DNA of 64,000 nt from Lactiplantibacillus dongliensis (GCF_005405105.1 NZ_BJDK01000003.1:62001-126000); one strand, 5' to 3'. Numbered from the stretch's first letter, positions 34,252-45,091 are shown. Program-made: numbers and translations. Notes: generated by a model not told the origin, from the letters alone.

Positions 34252-35643
34252 CTAGTTTTGCCAATTACCAGTCGCGGTGACCCGTGGCTGGTCGTTGCCT
34301 AGTTGTAATTCTTGCTCCACCGCCTGTTGACCGACCTGATTTAAATAATTAAACGGTTCATCGAAATTCGGCTGGAACAGCATATCGACATAAGCCAAGT
34401 CATCAATGGTATTACCATTTTGAATCATGACCGACATCGTATTTGCAGATTGCGACACATCATGTTTACTCCAGAATTGTGCCCCCAGCAACTGCCGATT
34501 TTCATAGTTATACACTAAATCGATCAATAACTCGGTCGGATTCGGCATGTAAGTTGGCCGATAGGGGCCGTCAAAGACGACATGGCGAATCGGCATCTTG
34601 TCGCGCTTGGCGGCAACGTACGTTAATCCCGTGGTCGCCAACGTGTAGTCAAATAACTTCATTGCCGAAGTCGCCTGGGTCCCCATATAGGGCTGAATAT
34701 CACCGAAAACATTGATACCGGCCAACGCTCCTTGCCGTAATGCATTCGTCGCTAACGGCGTATAGGCCGGCGTCCCGGTCGGATTGAAGTTGACGACACA
34801 TGCATCGCCAGCCGCATAGATATCAGGGTCAGAGGTCTGCACATAATCGTTAATAATAAGCGCGCCATGTCGGTCCATCTTGACTTGTTTGCGCAACAAG
34901 TCCGTATTCGGGACAAATCCAGTACAGACAATTGCCAAGTCTGCCCGATAATTACCACCCGATGATTCGATGATGACCTGACCATCATCCGCCGTATCAA
35001 AGCTCGTAACCCGCTCTTCCATGTGTAAATGCACACCATGGTCTTTCAATAACTGGGTGGCTTTGTTAGATAATTCTGGCCCAATATAGTTATTTAGGAT
35101 CTGATCATGCGACTGAAATAACGACACTTCATGATTAGTTTCGGCATAACTTTCGGCTAATTCCGTCCCCATATAACCCGCACCAATCACCGCAATATGG
35201 TGATGCTCCTTGGCACTCGCATAGATGGCCTGGGCCTGTTTATAGTTTTTACATAACAGGACATTCGTCTGATCAATCCCAATAATTGGCGGCACGGCCA
35301 CAGATGAACCGGTCGCCATAATCAACTTGTCGTAAGTATCATTAAAGACTTTCCCGGTCTGCATATCAGCGACTTGCAACGTTTTCGTCTTCGTATCGAT
35401 CCGTAGCACATTATGCTTAAGCCGGACAGTTGCGCCCATCTTGACTAAGTCTTCTGGTGACGCATAGAACATATCCTCTAAGCGATCAATTTTCCCCGTT
35501 AAATACAAATAAATCCCACTTGAGACAAACGAAATATTATCGTTACGCTCATACACCGTGACGTCCGTTTCTGGATGGCGCTTCAAAATTTGTTTCGCGG
35601 CTGCAGTCCCCGCATGCGTACTCCCAACAATCACAATCTTCAT
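34252..35643 (-). CDS. NADH oxidase-like flavoprotein with Ser at position 42
   Basis: A 463-residue paralog of the nox product at 1204-2556, with the same fold and motifs: FAD loop VIVGSTHAGTAA with His10, NADH loop IAVIGAGYMGTE and AAGDA. In place of the redox cysteine it has Ser42 (SFVSSGIYLY). Cysteine-less enzymes of this fold cannot complete the four-electron reduction of O2 and release H2O2 instead, or they act on another acceptor. The C-terminal domain is intact, and the gene looks functional: ribosome site, no frameshift, downstream partner. It may be an H2O2-forming oxidase, or an NADH-dependent reductase with a different acceptor. Confidence 0.85.
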   Translation of the reverse strand: MKIVIVGSTHAGTAAAKQILKRHPETDVTVYERNDNISFVSSGIYLYLTGKIDRLEDMFYASPEDLVKMGATVRLKHNVLRIDTKTKTLQVADMQTGKVFNDTYDKLIMATGSSVAVPPIIGIDQTNVLLCKNYKQAQAIYASAKEHHHIAVIGAGYMGTELAESYAETNHEVSLFQSHDQILNNYIGPELSNKATQLLKDHGVHLHMEERVTSFDTADDGQVIIESSGGNYRADLAIVCTGFVPNTDLLRKQVKMDRHGALIINDYVQTSDPDIYAAGDACVVNFNPTGTPAYTPLATNALRQGALAGINVFGDIQPYMGTQATSAMKLFDYTLATTGLTYVAAKRDKMPIRHVVFDGPYRPTYMPNPTELLIDLVYNYENRQLLGAQFWSKHDVSQSANTMSVMIQNGNTIDDLAYVDMLFQPNFDEPFNYLNQVGQQAVEQELQLGNDQPRVTATGNWQN

Positions 35644-35899
35644 GAGTCAACCCTCGTTTATTTTTAGTATGTATAGTTATCATTAAAAATTATTAATGAC
35701 TAACACTTTTAACGACGCGTTCACTACGTCATAATTATCTTCCAGTGTAACACCAAACCTCGACATTCTAAAAGTATATCTTGCACGATTTACTTACTAA
35801 TTATAACAGCTAGCCCATTTTGAACAATTAGTGTCACCAATCGCAACTCAAGCACTACCGCCCTCACTTTAGTAAGCTGAACTAACAATCTTTCAACTT

Positions 35900-36272
35900 C
35901 TAGTACCAGCCTAACTTGCCGCCTGCCGGTTGGTTCCTAAAACACTGGAACGCCATGGGCCATTTTGAAGCCAAAGTACGGTCTCCAAAATTGGCCTTGG
36001 CCTAAGTTCCAAGCAGACCACTCGCACTAAGGCCAACGACACGGCTGAGCATTTTAGGAACCAACGGCTCGGCTAGACTTGTTGATTGAACATTTTATAA
36101 ATGTCGACTAATTAACGACGGGCGGGCCAGAATTGGCTCAGTGGTGTCGTTTGACTTAGCCGGTGATTTTTCCGGGTTAGTCAAAGCCCGGCTTGTGAGA
36201 CCGCTCTTCGGCTCACAAACGTGGCCACCACGTTCCAGCCGATTCTGGCCCAACCAGAGTGGCAACTAATAA
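35900..36272 (+). repeat. Composite element (B then A)
   Basis: Module B at about 35917-36076 and module A at 36113-36265, between the Ser42 paralog and galR. In module A the arms TTTGACT/AGTCAAA and TTGTGAG/CTCACAA are both complementary and both differ from copy 1. In module B the outer stem GGTTCCTAAAA... with ...TTTTAGGAACC is intact. Confidence 0.85.
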
Positions 36273-36305
36273 AAAAACTACCGTCAAATTTTGACAGTAG
36301 TTGTA
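36271..36305 (-). terminator. Terminator of the galETR genes
   Basis: On the minus strand, AACTACTGTCAAA pairs with TTTGACGGTAGTT and is followed by five more T residues, ending 11 bases past the galR stop. Confidence 0.88.
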
Positions 36306-36315
36306 ATTAATCGAG

Positions 36316-37335
<1,020 letters not shown>

Positions 37336-38802
37336 TTAGTCTGCTTTAACCGCGGCCACAAACCGGTTGAATGCGGCTTCACCAGCGGCATCCCACTTGA
37401 AGACCCCGGCATCAGCTAAGACGCGCGCAAAGACTTGGCCAACTTCACGGTCGATCACCGCATCAACGTTGTCCGCGGTGATATTAGTCTTCGCTTTAAT
37501 CGCGTCTGCCCATGGTTGGTGCATCGCTACCATTTGATTATGACGGCCTAAGAGATATTTTGCAACCTCTTGAAGTTCCGTCTTCAACCGCGCTGGTAAA
37601 ATCGCGCGACCCATGACTTCAATCAAGCCGATATTTTCTTTCTTAATATGTTGGACGTCCTGATGTGGATGGAAGATGCCATCCGGATATTGCGTGGACG
37701 TTTGATTATCCCGCAAAACAAGGTCTAAGACATACTGATCGCCAACTTTCCGGGCAATCGGGGTCGTGGTGTGATGCCGGACATTATCAGTATAAGCTCT
37801 GACAGCCACGCTTTCATCAGAATAATCCATCCAAACGTTATGGATCTTAGTAGCCGCATCCAACAAGGCAACTTGGTCGGTACTCGTCAAGCGAATCGTC
37901 GACATCGGCCATTTGACAATTCCGGCTTCAACCCCAGCAATCCCTAAATCCAGCTGACGAGCAATCGGCGCTTTCATCATTGGAAAAACATGGCGGCCAC
38001 CCTGGTAATGTTCATGTGACAACATCGAGCCACCTACAATCGGGAGATCGGCATTACTACCAACAAAGTAATGTGGGAACTGCTTCACGATTTCGAGCAA
38101 GTTACTAAACGTCTGACGATTGATCACCATTGGCCGATGAACTTGGTCCAAGAAGATCGAATGTTCATTGAAGTAAGCATACGGCGAATATTGGAACCCC
38201 CAAGTTTCACCACCAAGCGTCAAACGAATAATCCGATGATTACTGCGGGCAGGATAACCTAAGCGTCCTAAGTAACCTTCATTCTCCATGCAAAGCTGGC
38301 AAAGTGGATAGCCGTCTTGCGGTTGATTACGCGCCGCCGCAATGGCTTTCGGGTCCTTTTCTGGCTTCGATAAGTTGATGGTGATTTCTAAATCACCAAA
38401 GTCCGTCGTCGCTGGGAAGACCACGTTTTTAGCAATCGCCCGCGTCTTGATGTAGTCATTGGCCTTACTTAAGTGGTAGAAATAATCCGTCGCCGCTTGC
38501 GGACTTGTCTGATACTTGTTCCAAAACGTCTGATTTAACGCTGATGGCAATGGCGTGACTAAGTCCATCAACTGATCAGCTAAAATATCGCGATCAGATG
38601 GCGTGTCTTCAATCTTGCCATTAGTGAGCGCCGTTTGGACTAACGCATCCGTTAAGCTCGTCAGTTGGTCATCGACAGCAGTAACTGGATTATCGTCACC
38701 GACCAGCGCTAAAATGCGATTGTGGACATAGATTTGATCTAAGCCAGTGTAGGGCGATGGTGACGCCAACACAGCCTGCACAAATTGATCAACAGTTGTC
38801 AT
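37336..38802 (-). CDS. galT: Galactose-1-phosphate uridylyltransferase, class II
   Basis: A 488-residue Leloir enzyme of the Firmicutes class II GalT type. This class is larger than the E. coli enzyme and lacks its HPHPQ form of the active site. It moves UMP between UDP-glucose and galactose 1-phosphate. Characteristic segments are LCMENEGYLGR with zinc-type Cys, SPYAYFNEHSIFLD, and GGSMLSHEHYQGG, in which the His-x-His-like site sits. The start overlaps the galE stop by one base (TAATG), so the two are coupled. Confidence 0.95.
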   Translation of the reverse strand: MTTVDQFVQAVLASPSPYTGLDQIYVHNRILALVGDDNPVTAVDDQLTSLTDALVQTALTNGKIEDTPSDRDILADQLMDLVTPLPSALNQTFWNKYQTSPQAATDYFYHLSKANDYIKTRAIAKNVVFPATTDFGDLEITINLSKPEKDPKAIAAARNQPQDGYPLCQLCMENEGYLGRLGYPARSNHRIIRLTLGGETWGFQYSPYAYFNEHSIFLDQVHRPMVINRQTFSNLLEIVKQFPHYFVGSNADLPIVGGSMLSHEHYQGGRHVFPMMKAPIARQLDLGIAGVEAGIVKWPMSTIRLTSTDQVALLDAATKIHNVWMDYSDESVAVRAYTDNVRHHTTTPIARKVGDQYVLDLVLRDNQTSTQYPDGIFHPHQDVQHIKKENIGLIEVMGRAILPARLKTELQEVAKYLLGRHNQMVAMHQPWADAIKAKTNITADNVDAVIDREVGQVFARVLADAGVFKWDAAGEAAFNRFVAAVKAD

Positions 38803-39806
38803 TAAGCTTGGCCTCCTCGATCGTTGTAGCCTTTAGGATGAGTCTGTTTCCAGTTCCAAGCAGTCTTGATAATTTCTTTAACATCATCGAACTGTGGGTC
38901 CCAACCTAACACGGTGCGGGCTTTATCACTAGCCGCCACTAACGTACTAGGGTCACCAGCCCGCCGTGGGGCCATTACCGCTGGAATCGGCTGACCGGTG
39001 ACTTCACGGGCCGCATCTAGCATCTGTTTGTTTGAGAAACCAGTTGAAGAACCTAAGTTAAAGGCATCACTATCATGACCTTGTTTCAAGTAAGTCAACG
39101 CTAAGATATGGGCATCGGCTAAGTCAACCACATGGACATAGTCACGAACGTTGGTACCATCAGGAGTTGGATAGTCGTCACCAAAAATTTGCAATTGGTC
39201 GCGTTCACCAGCCGCCACTTGAAGGATAATTGGCACTAAGTGGGTCTCGGGATGGTGATCTTCACCAATACTGCCATCCGGCTTGGCACCAGCAACGTTA
39301 AAGTAACGTAAGGCCACGAATTTAATTCCGTAGGCGACATCCGACCAATGCATGATCTTTTCCATCGCTAATTTACTTTCACCGTAAGGATTGGTTGGCA
39401 CTTGCGGATCAGTTTCCTTAATCGGAATTTGTTTAGGTTCGCCATACGTTGCGGCGGTTGATGAGAAGACAATCCGCTTAACGTCATGCGCATGCATCAC
39501 TTCTAGCAAGTTAATCATCCCAGCCGTATTATTATCGAAATACTTTAACGGCTTCTTCATTGATTCCGGAACTACTGAGAAAGCAGCGAAATGAATTACC
39601 CCTTCAATGTCTTCTTGATCGAATACCGAATTCAAAAAGTCACTATCGCGCACATCACCTTCATAAAACCGCGCTTTAGCATTGACTGCGGCCCGATGAC
39701 CGGTAACCAAATTATCAACGACGGCCACGTCATAACCCTTTGAAATTAATCGATCAACTGCATGTGACCCAATATAACCGGCGCCACCTAGTACTAAAAC
39801 TGCCAT
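38802..39806 (-). CDS. galE: UDP-glucose 4-epimerase GalE
   Basis: A 334-residue short-chain dehydrogenase-type epimerase. It has [11 protein letters not shown] (NAD loop), a SSTAATYG segment with the Ser, [10 protein letters not shown] with the catalytic Tyr and Lys, and RYFNVAGA. It interconverts UDP-galactose and UDP-glucose, completing the Leloir cycle. It lies 574 bases from galK, and a composite repeat element fills that gap. AGGAGG lies 8 bases before the ATG. Confidence 0.96.
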   Translation of the reverse strand: MAVLVLGGAGYIGSHAVDRLISKGYDVAVVDNLVTGHRAAVNAKARFYEGDVRDSDFLNSVFDQEDIEGVIHFAAFSVVPESMKKPLKYFDNNTAGMINLLEVMHAHDVKRIVFSSTAATYGEPKQIPIKETDPQVPTNPYGESKLAMEKIMHWSDVAYGIKFVALRYFNVAGAKPDGSIGEDHHPETHLVPIILQVAAGERDQLQIFGDDYPTPDGTNVRDYVHVVDLADAHILALTYLKQGHDSDAFNLGSSTGFSNKQMLDAAREVTGQPIPAVMAPRRAGDPSTLVAASDKARTVLGWDPQFDDVKEIIKTAWNWKQTHPKGYNDRGGQA

Positions 39807-40380
39807 TTTTTAGTTCCTCCTGATTTTTTGTTTGTTTTATGTTTATCTTTTAAAGTAGCTGGCTTCTACACTGCTACTTGCGCTACCTTTGCAAAATCTC
39901 TCTGTTTCAAAGGCGCAACCCATCTACAATGGTGTACCTGATGCTAGTTGAAATTGCCGCCTGCCGGTTGGTTCCTAAAACACTGGAACGCCATGGCTGA
40001 GCATTTTAGGACCCAACGGCTCGGCTAAATTTGTTGATTGAACATTTTATAAATATCGACTAACTAACGCCGGGCGGGCCAGAATTGGCTCAGTGGTGTC
40101 GTTTATCTTAGTCGTGGTTTTCCGACTTAGATAAAGCCCGGCTTTCGAGACCGCACTATGGCTCGAAAACGTGGCCACCACGTTCCAGCCGATTCTGGCC
40201 CAACCAGAGTGGCACCCTAATCCAACTAGTACCAAACATGTTTGTTTCTATTTAGTTTGCCGAAACGTGCTTGGCAAAGCTGGGGACTCCGCTTGCTACG
40301 CATCTAGAACGACTCGGAAAATCACCGAGTCATTCTAGATACTAGGCAATGCTCGACCCCAACCCGCTTCACCTCACACT
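39807..40380. other. Gap galE-galK with shortened composite element
   Basis: This 574-base gap splits the gal genes. It holds a shortened module B (39952-40029) and a full module A (40065-40215), then about 160 bases with a pair of imperfect inverted arms (CTTGGCAAAGC... and ...GGCAATGCTCG near 40272-40354). It is not clear whether galK transcription reads through to galE. Confidence 0.55.
39936..40242 (+). repeat. Composite element with internal deletion in B
   Basis: Module B keeps its outer stem but the part between CGCCATGG and CTGAGCATTTTAGG is gone, about 80 bases less than other copies. The deletion removes exactly the two inner hairpins. Module A is intact with TTTCGAG/CTCGAAA. The right end carries CCAACTAGTACCAA, a terminal repeat. 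Confidence 0.8.
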
Positions 40381-41547
40381 CTAAGCGAGTTCCCGTGGGC
40401 CATCCGCAATTTCAGCGATATAAAAGCTAGCGTCATACCCAATCGCATTACGGTAAGCTTGCCCAACGTTTTCCTTAAAAGCGTCAACTTGGTCTTTTTG
40501 CACAATCGCAATCGCACAACCGCCAAAACCAGCACCGGTCATCCGGGCACCTAAGACCCCTGGTTGTTGCCAAGCGCTTTCGGCTAACGTATCAAGCTCT
40601 TTACCAGTTACTTCATAGTCAAAATGTAACGACACATGTGACGCCGTAACTAACGTGCCAAAAGTCGTCAAATCATCCGCGGCTAAAGCTTTCGTTGCGC
40701 GAATCGCACGTTGGTTCTCGAAAACAGCATGGCGGGCACGTTTGATTAAGGTTTCATCATTAATGAGGTAAGCTGCTTCATCAAATTGGTGTTCATCTAA
40801 ATCACCTAATGATTTAATATCCAGTTTTGTCTGTAACCGACGTAAGGCTTCTTCACATTCGGAGCGCCGTTCGTTGTACTTTGAATCAGCTAATTCCCGT
40901 CGTTTATTCGTATTCATAATCACAATAACGTGGTTGCCGAGCTTAACTGGCGCATATGAATAATCCATCGTATTGGTATCTAGTAAAATTGCTTGGTCTT
41001 TTTTACCCATACCAACTGCAAATTGATCCATGATGCCTGAATTAACACCGACATAGTTGTTTTCACACTTTTGGCCAATTTTGACGAGATCCAATTGACT
41101 AACCTTCAAGTTAAAGGCGGTCTTTAGCACAATCCCCGTTAATAGTTCAATCGACGCTGACGATGATAACCCGGCACCATCAGGCATGTTCCCATGGACG
41201 TATAAGTCAAAGCCATGGTCGAAAGTCACACCCGTCTTAACTAGCTCGTCCATCATCCCTTTAGGATAATTAGTCCAACCAGCGGCCTTGTCATAACTTA
41301 AATCATTGATATCAAAGGTAACAATCCCTTGATCAGCGATATTAGCGGAATACATCCGAACCGTCGAATCTTGACGAGCTTTATAGACGCCGTAAGTCCC
41401 AATCGTAATCGCACATGGGAAAACGTGCCCACCATTATAATCCGTATGCTCACCAATTAAGTTGATCCGGCCGGGCGAGAAGAAGACCCGTTCTGGTTCG
41501 CTATCAAAGATTGCTTTAAATTCTTGTTTTAAGTCGCTGGTTTTCAT
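40381..41547 (-). CDS. galK: Galactokinase GalK
   Basis: A 388-residue GHMP kinase that phosphorylates galactose at C1. It has the galactokinase signature GRINLIGEHTDYNGGHVFPCA (starting about residue 26), the ATP loop GAGLSSSASIE (about 123) and GAGFGGCAIA (about 345). The promoter and a candidate GalR operator lie directly upstream. Confidence 0.97.
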   Translation of the reverse strand: MKTSDLKQEFKAIFDSEPERVFFSPGRINLIGEHTDYNGGHVFPCAITIGTYGVYKARQDSTVRMYSANIADQGIVTFDINDLSYDKAAGWTNYPKGMMDELVKTGVTFDHGFDLYVHGNMPDGAGLSSSASIELLTGIVLKTAFNLKVSQLDLVKIGQKCENNYVGVNSGIMDQFAVGMGKKDQAILLDTNTMDYSYAPVKLGNHVIVIMNTNKRRELADSKYNERRSECEEALRRLQTKLDIKSLGDLDEHQFDEAAYLINDETLIKRARHAVFENQRAIRATKALAADDLTTFGTLVTASHVSLHFDYEVTGKELDTLAESAWQQPGVLGARMTGAGFGGCAIAIVQKDQVDAFKENVGQAYRNAIGYDASFYIAEIADGPRELA

Positions 41548-41575
41548 AAATAGAGCCTCCGTTTGTTTTTTAGCT

Positions 41576-41649
41576 GTTTTACTAAAAGTTTTACTGACAT
41601 AAATATAAGCCTTTTCATGGTTCGCGTCAATACGTTTTAATCGTTTTCA
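41576..41649 (-). promoter_or_regulatory. galK promoter, GalR operator and cre
   Basis: On the minus strand, TTGACG (41625-41630), a 17-base spacer and TATATT (41602-41607). Just downstream, GTTTTACTAAAAGTTTTACT (41576-41595) contains two TTTTACT half-sites, the likely GalR operator. Just upstream, TTTAATCGTTTTCA (41636-41649) is a cre-like site with one mismatch. Confidence 0.72.
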
Positions 41650-41746
41650 TTTTATCAACTTATTTTTATCGGCCCAAATCCGTGTCAACTTAACATTTTC
41701 CATCATTAATGTCACTTGAGTCAGGTTAAATACGTAAAGAAAGCGC

Positions 41747-41799
41747 TTGACAATCCGTTACACCTTGAACTAAACTGCTTTAAGTAAACTTTAGTAAAC
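41747..41799 (+). promoter_or_regulatory. Sugar porter promoter and GalR operator
   Basis: TTGACA (41747-41752), an 18-base spacer and TAAACT (41771-41776), with TTAAGTAAACTTTAGTAAAC (41780-41799) directly downstream: the same operator motif as at galK. AAAGCGCTT overlaps the -35 and may be part of a weak cre site. Confidence 0.72.
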
Positions 41800-41839
41800 A
41801 AACAACAAAAACAGTTACCTTATTTAGGAGGATTTAACT

Positions 41840-43300
41840 ATGACATCAACGGAGAAAAATACCCGCCGTAAATTCTACGTCATCTTAATCTCACTCGCCG
41901 CCGGGATGGCGGGCTTACTATATGGTTACGATACTGCTTGTATCTCAGGGGCCATTGGCTTTTTAAAGACGCTCTATCATCTCTCACCGGCTGCACAAGG
42001 CTTCATTACCTCAAGTATTATGATTGGCGGGGTTATCGGGGTTGCCTTTTCAGGGTTCTTAAGTGATCGCTTTGGTCGGCGCATGATCTTAATGTGGGGC
42101 GCGGGCTTATTCTTTATCGCGGCCTTACTTTCAGCCATGACCCATACTCCAGCCGAATTAGTTGGCGCCCGGATCATTGGTGGGATTGGGATCGGGTTAG
42201 CCTCCTCATTAGCCACCACTTACATTTCCGAAGTGGCCCCCGCGGCGATTCGTGGCACGTTATCTTCCTTATATCAGCTTTTGACCACGATTGGGATTGC
42301 CTTAACTTACTTTGTGAATCTTCTAATCGTGAACCAGGGTGGCTATCACTGGGGCGAAGTTACTGGTTGGCGCTGGATGCTTGGCATTGGCGCGGTTCCG
42401 GCTTTACTCTTCTTCATTGCCTTAGTCGTTGCCCCTGAAAGTCCGCGTTGGCTGATTCAACATACGAAAGTTGAACAGGGATTTAACATCTTAGTCAAAA
42501 TCAACGGTCAAACTGGCGCACAACATGAAATGACTGAAATCGCCACGGCGATTCGGCGTGACCGTAACTCAACTCTAGCTAAATTATTCCAACCAGGTTT
42601 ACGACGCGCCTTACTTATTGGGATTTTCTTAGCTTTCTGTAATCAAGCAGCCGGAATGAACGTGATTATGTATTACGGTCCCCAGATTTTTCAAACAGCC
42701 GGCTTTGGTGGTAACTCTGAATTTATGGCTACCGCTGGGATTGGCGTTGTCAATATGGTTGCCACGATTGGCGCAACCTTAATGATTGATCGCGCTGGGC
42801 GTAAAAAGCTCTTAATGATTGGCGCGGTCTTATTAACCGCTTGGTCCGCCGCTATTGCGTATGCTTTTGCGACCGGTAATGGAACCTTGCTCCTAGTCAG
42901 TCTATTTGGATTCGTTATTTCATTTGCCATCTCCATGGGTCCGATTCCATGGATCATGATTCCCGAACTCTTCCCAACTTACTTGCGGGCCCGGGCTTCT
43001 GGAATTTGTACCGTCTTCTTATGGGGTGCTAACTGGGCTGTTGGTCAATTCACACCGGTCATGTTAAGTGCTTGGGGCGGTCGCAACACCTTCATCTTCT
43101 TTGCCATAATGAATATCATTATCTTTGTGGGGGTCCACTTCTTCGTCCCTGAGACTAAGGACAAGACCTTGGAAGAAATCGAAACCTTCTTCTGGCCAAA
43201 AGATCACGCTAAAGCAACTGAGACGACCGTCAACTTGACCCAAAGTCAAAACGAAACCCAAGCTCAGCTGCCCACGCATAAGAAATCGGAACAAAAGTAA
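41840..43300 (+). CDS. Sugar:H+ symporter, MFS sugar porter family (GalP-like)
   Basis: A 486-residue membrane protein with 12 helices of the sugar porter family (XylE/GalP/AraE). Characteristic motifs are GYDTACISGAIGFL in helix 1, DRFGRR after helix 2, PESPRWLI after helix 6, and PETKDKTLEEIE after helix 12. It imports a hexose or pentose with protons. Its place opposite galK, and the shared GalR-type operator, argue for galactose. The hydrophilic tail of about 30 residues is Gln/Thr-rich. AGGAGG supports the start. Confidence 0.88.
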   Translation: MTSTEKNTRRKFYVILISLAAGMAGLLYGYDTACISGAIGFLKTLYHLSPAAQGFITSSIMIGGVIGVAFSGFLSDRFGRRMILMWGAGLFFIAALLSAMTHTPAELVGARIIGGIGIGLASSLATTYISEVAPAAIRGTLSSLYQLLTTIGIALTYFVNLLIVNQGGYHWGEVTGWRWMLGIGAVPALLFFIALVVAPESPRWLIQHTKVEQGFNILVKINGQTGAQHEMTEIATAIRRDRNSTLAKLFQPGLRRALLIGIFLAFCNQAAGMNVIMYYGPQIFQTAGFGGNSEFMATAGIGVVNMVATIGATLMIDRAGRKKLLMIGAVLLTAWSAAIAYAFATGNGTLLLVSLFGFVISFAISMGPIPWIMIPELFPTYLRARASGICTVFLWGANWAVGQFTPVMLSAWGGRNTFIFFAIMNIIIFVGVHFFVPETKDKTLEEIETFFWPKDHAKATETTVNLTQSQNETQAQLPTHKKSEQK

Positions 43301-43348
43301 TGTCATGATTAGAAATTTGTGCTATTATAATAGTAATTATTAGGTACA

Positions 43349-43385
43349 GTTAGGGCCACAGCAATTGCTGTGGCCCTAACTTTTT
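43349..43385 (+). terminator. Terminator after the sugar porter
   Basis: A perfect palindrome of GTTAGGGCCACAGCAA and its complement, then TTTTT. It lies between convergent genes and may also stop galM transcripts. Confidence 0.92.
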
Positions 43386-43396
43386 GCCTTATTCGG

Positions 43397-44425
43397 TTAC
43401 TTTAAAGCTTGATATTGATAACTAATCGTCTGCGTGACCGGCTGGCCAGGACGTAACACAATATCCCCAAAGCCAGTATGATTAATGGCATCGGGCAACG
43501 TTTGTGCTTCCGTTGCTAAGGCATTGTAATGATGTTGATTTTGTTGATCCTGATCAAATGGATTAGCCGTATAAATAATCAGACTATTCCGATCTGAATA
43601 CAAATCAACTCGACGTTTACCGGCTAAATCACCAACACTCGCAATTGGTTGATCAGCGCTTGGTGTGACTTCATAAGCATCATCGAATTCGATCTTATCC
43701 GTTTCCACTTTTAATTGGTTAAGTGAATCTTGTACTGGTTGCGGATAATTGAAATCATACGCCGTGTCTTTAACAGAAAATCGTTTACCAGTCGGGATCT
43801 TCGTGTCATTAAATTCCAAATGAGTCGCACTATGAATCTGTAACCATTGTTGTGCTAAGCTCGTCCGGTCATCAGTCGTGTTCCAGTACACATGATTAGT
43901 CGGATTAAATAAAGTAGCCGCATCCGTATCACCCGTAAAGGCAATCGACACCCGATTATCATTCGTTAACGTGAACTTAATCTGCACGTCTAAATTTCCC
44001 GGGTAATTATCCTCAGTATGGTCAATATGACGACGCAACGTCACACTAGCACTATCAGCAGTTTGACTCAATTCACCCGCAAAATGTAACGTATTAAAAC
44101 CATGCGCACCCCCGTGTAAGGAATGTGTCTTCTCATTCATATCCACATGATATGTCTGTCCATCGATATTGAATTGGGCGCCGCCGATTCGACCAGCGAC
44201 CCGACCGATCGATTGGCACAAGCAAAAGCCGACACGCTGGTAATCGGCCATACTATCAAGACTCCAGATTAACGGCTTTTCAACGCCATCTTCATTGACA
44301 ACAAATTCTTGCCAAGTCCCCCCATAACTAAGAACTGAAATACGAGTCTGTTGATCATTAATTAAGGTATAGCGTGTCACCGGTTGGCCGTCGACTGCGC
44401 CAAAATCACTTGTTTTTGTTTCCAC
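43397..44425 (-). CDS. galM: Aldose 1-epimerase GalM
   Basis: A 342-residue mutarotase. The active-site residues appear in GGAHGFNT (His), the NPTNHVYWN segment with the second His, and a C-terminal Glu region (ATEAQTLPDAINH). It converts beta- to alpha-galactose for galactokinase. It starts with GTG, with GGAGGTG upstream. A TTTAGTAAA motif (44484-44492) upstream suggests GalR control. Confidence 0.93.
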   Translation of the reverse strand: METKTSDFGAVDGQPVTRYTLINDQQTRISVLSYGGTWQEFVVNEDGVEKPLIWSLDSMADYQRVGFCLCQSIGRVAGRIGGAQFNIDGQTYHVDMNEKTHSLHGGAHGFNTLHFAGELSQTADSASVTLRRHIDHTEDNYPGNLDVQIKFTLTNDNRVSIAFTGDTDAATLFNPTNHVYWNTTDDRTSLAQQWLQIHSATHLEFNDTKIPTGKRFSVKDTAYDFNYPQPVQDSLNQLKVETDKIEFDDAYEVTPSADQPIASVGDLAGKRRVDLYSDRNSLIIYTANPFDQDQQNQHHYNALATEAQTLPDAINHTGFGDIVLRPGQPVTQTISYQYQALK

Positions 44426-44483
44426 TGTAGGACACCTCCGTGTTTAATAAACCGTTTTCATTATAGCAGATAAATTTATCTTA

Positions 44484-44492
44484 TTTAGTAAA
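44484..44492. promoter_or_regulatory. GalR-type operator upstream of galM
   Basis: TTTAGTAAA, followed two bases later by a TTTTACT half-site, about 60 bases before the galM start. Confidence 0.55.
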
Positions 44493-44522
44493 TTTTTACT
44501 TTTGCATCCGTTTAAATTCAAC

Positions 44523-44564
44523 AAAAAATCGACCGCTAAAAGGATCAGTTCCTTTTGAGCGGTC
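44523..44564 (-). terminator. Terminator of the Panacea gene pair
   Basis: On the minus strand, TGACCGCTCAAAAGG pairs with CCTTTTAGCGGTCG and is followed by a T run. Confidence 0.9.
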
Positions 44565-44566
44565 AA

Positions 44567-45091
44567 CTACCAAGACTCTTGTGGTAAAAAGTTATATTTC
44601 TTATAGTCACGTTGATTGTACTTTTTTGATGGCAACAAGAGGTGATGATGATCAATAAACAATGGATAAAAATAATAGAGCTGTTCAGTCACAATGACAC
44701 CAATAACCCGAATACCAGAACTACGCTTCGCGGCTAATTGCCAAATGTTTGACTCCTCATCTAACTTGACATTAGGATGTAATTTTCCTATCACTTTTAA
44801 CGCCAGTTCACGCTCTACATCTGTCAAACGGTGGCAATGTCTTTGATTATTAGCTAAAATTGGCTTAATATTTGCTTCAATATCACCAAAAAATTCGTTG
44901 ATCAAGAAGAAAAAATGTTGCGCAGCCTCATGTTCATTCGACAATGCATTAGTAAACTTGCGTCCAACATATGCATGGGTCCAATTAGGATAGTGATTAA
45001 AATCAATGAAAAGTTTTTCGACTAACCCACTACCCGTGTTATTTTTGACCATTCCATGCGGTTTTTTCCGATTCGCAACTTTTCTTGCCAT
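44567..45091 (-). CDS. Putative toxin partner of a Panacea antitoxin
   Basis: A 174-residue soluble, basic protein that I cannot place in a named family with confidence. Its N-terminus is Lys/Arg-rich (MARKVANRKKPHG). The C-terminal part has a pattern of strands and His residues (IRVIGVIVTEQLYYFYPLF, then IDHHHLLLPSKKY). Its start overlaps the stop of the Panacea-domain gene by one base (TAATG), the standard layout of an antitoxin-toxin pair. The GC content is lower than in the neighbours (20 of 60 bases in one line I counted), pointing to horizontal acquisition. It is inferred to be the toxin; RNA or ribosome targeting is possible but unproven. Confidence 0.6.
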   Translation of the reverse strand: MARKVANRKKPHGMVKNNTGSGLVEKLFIDFNHYPNWTHAYVGRKFTNALSNEHEAAQHFFFLINEFFGDIEANIKPILANNQRHCHRLTDVERELALKVIGKLHPNVKLDEESNIWQLAAKRSSGIRVIGVIVTEQLYYFYPLFIDHHHLLLPSKKYNQRDYKKYNFLPQESW

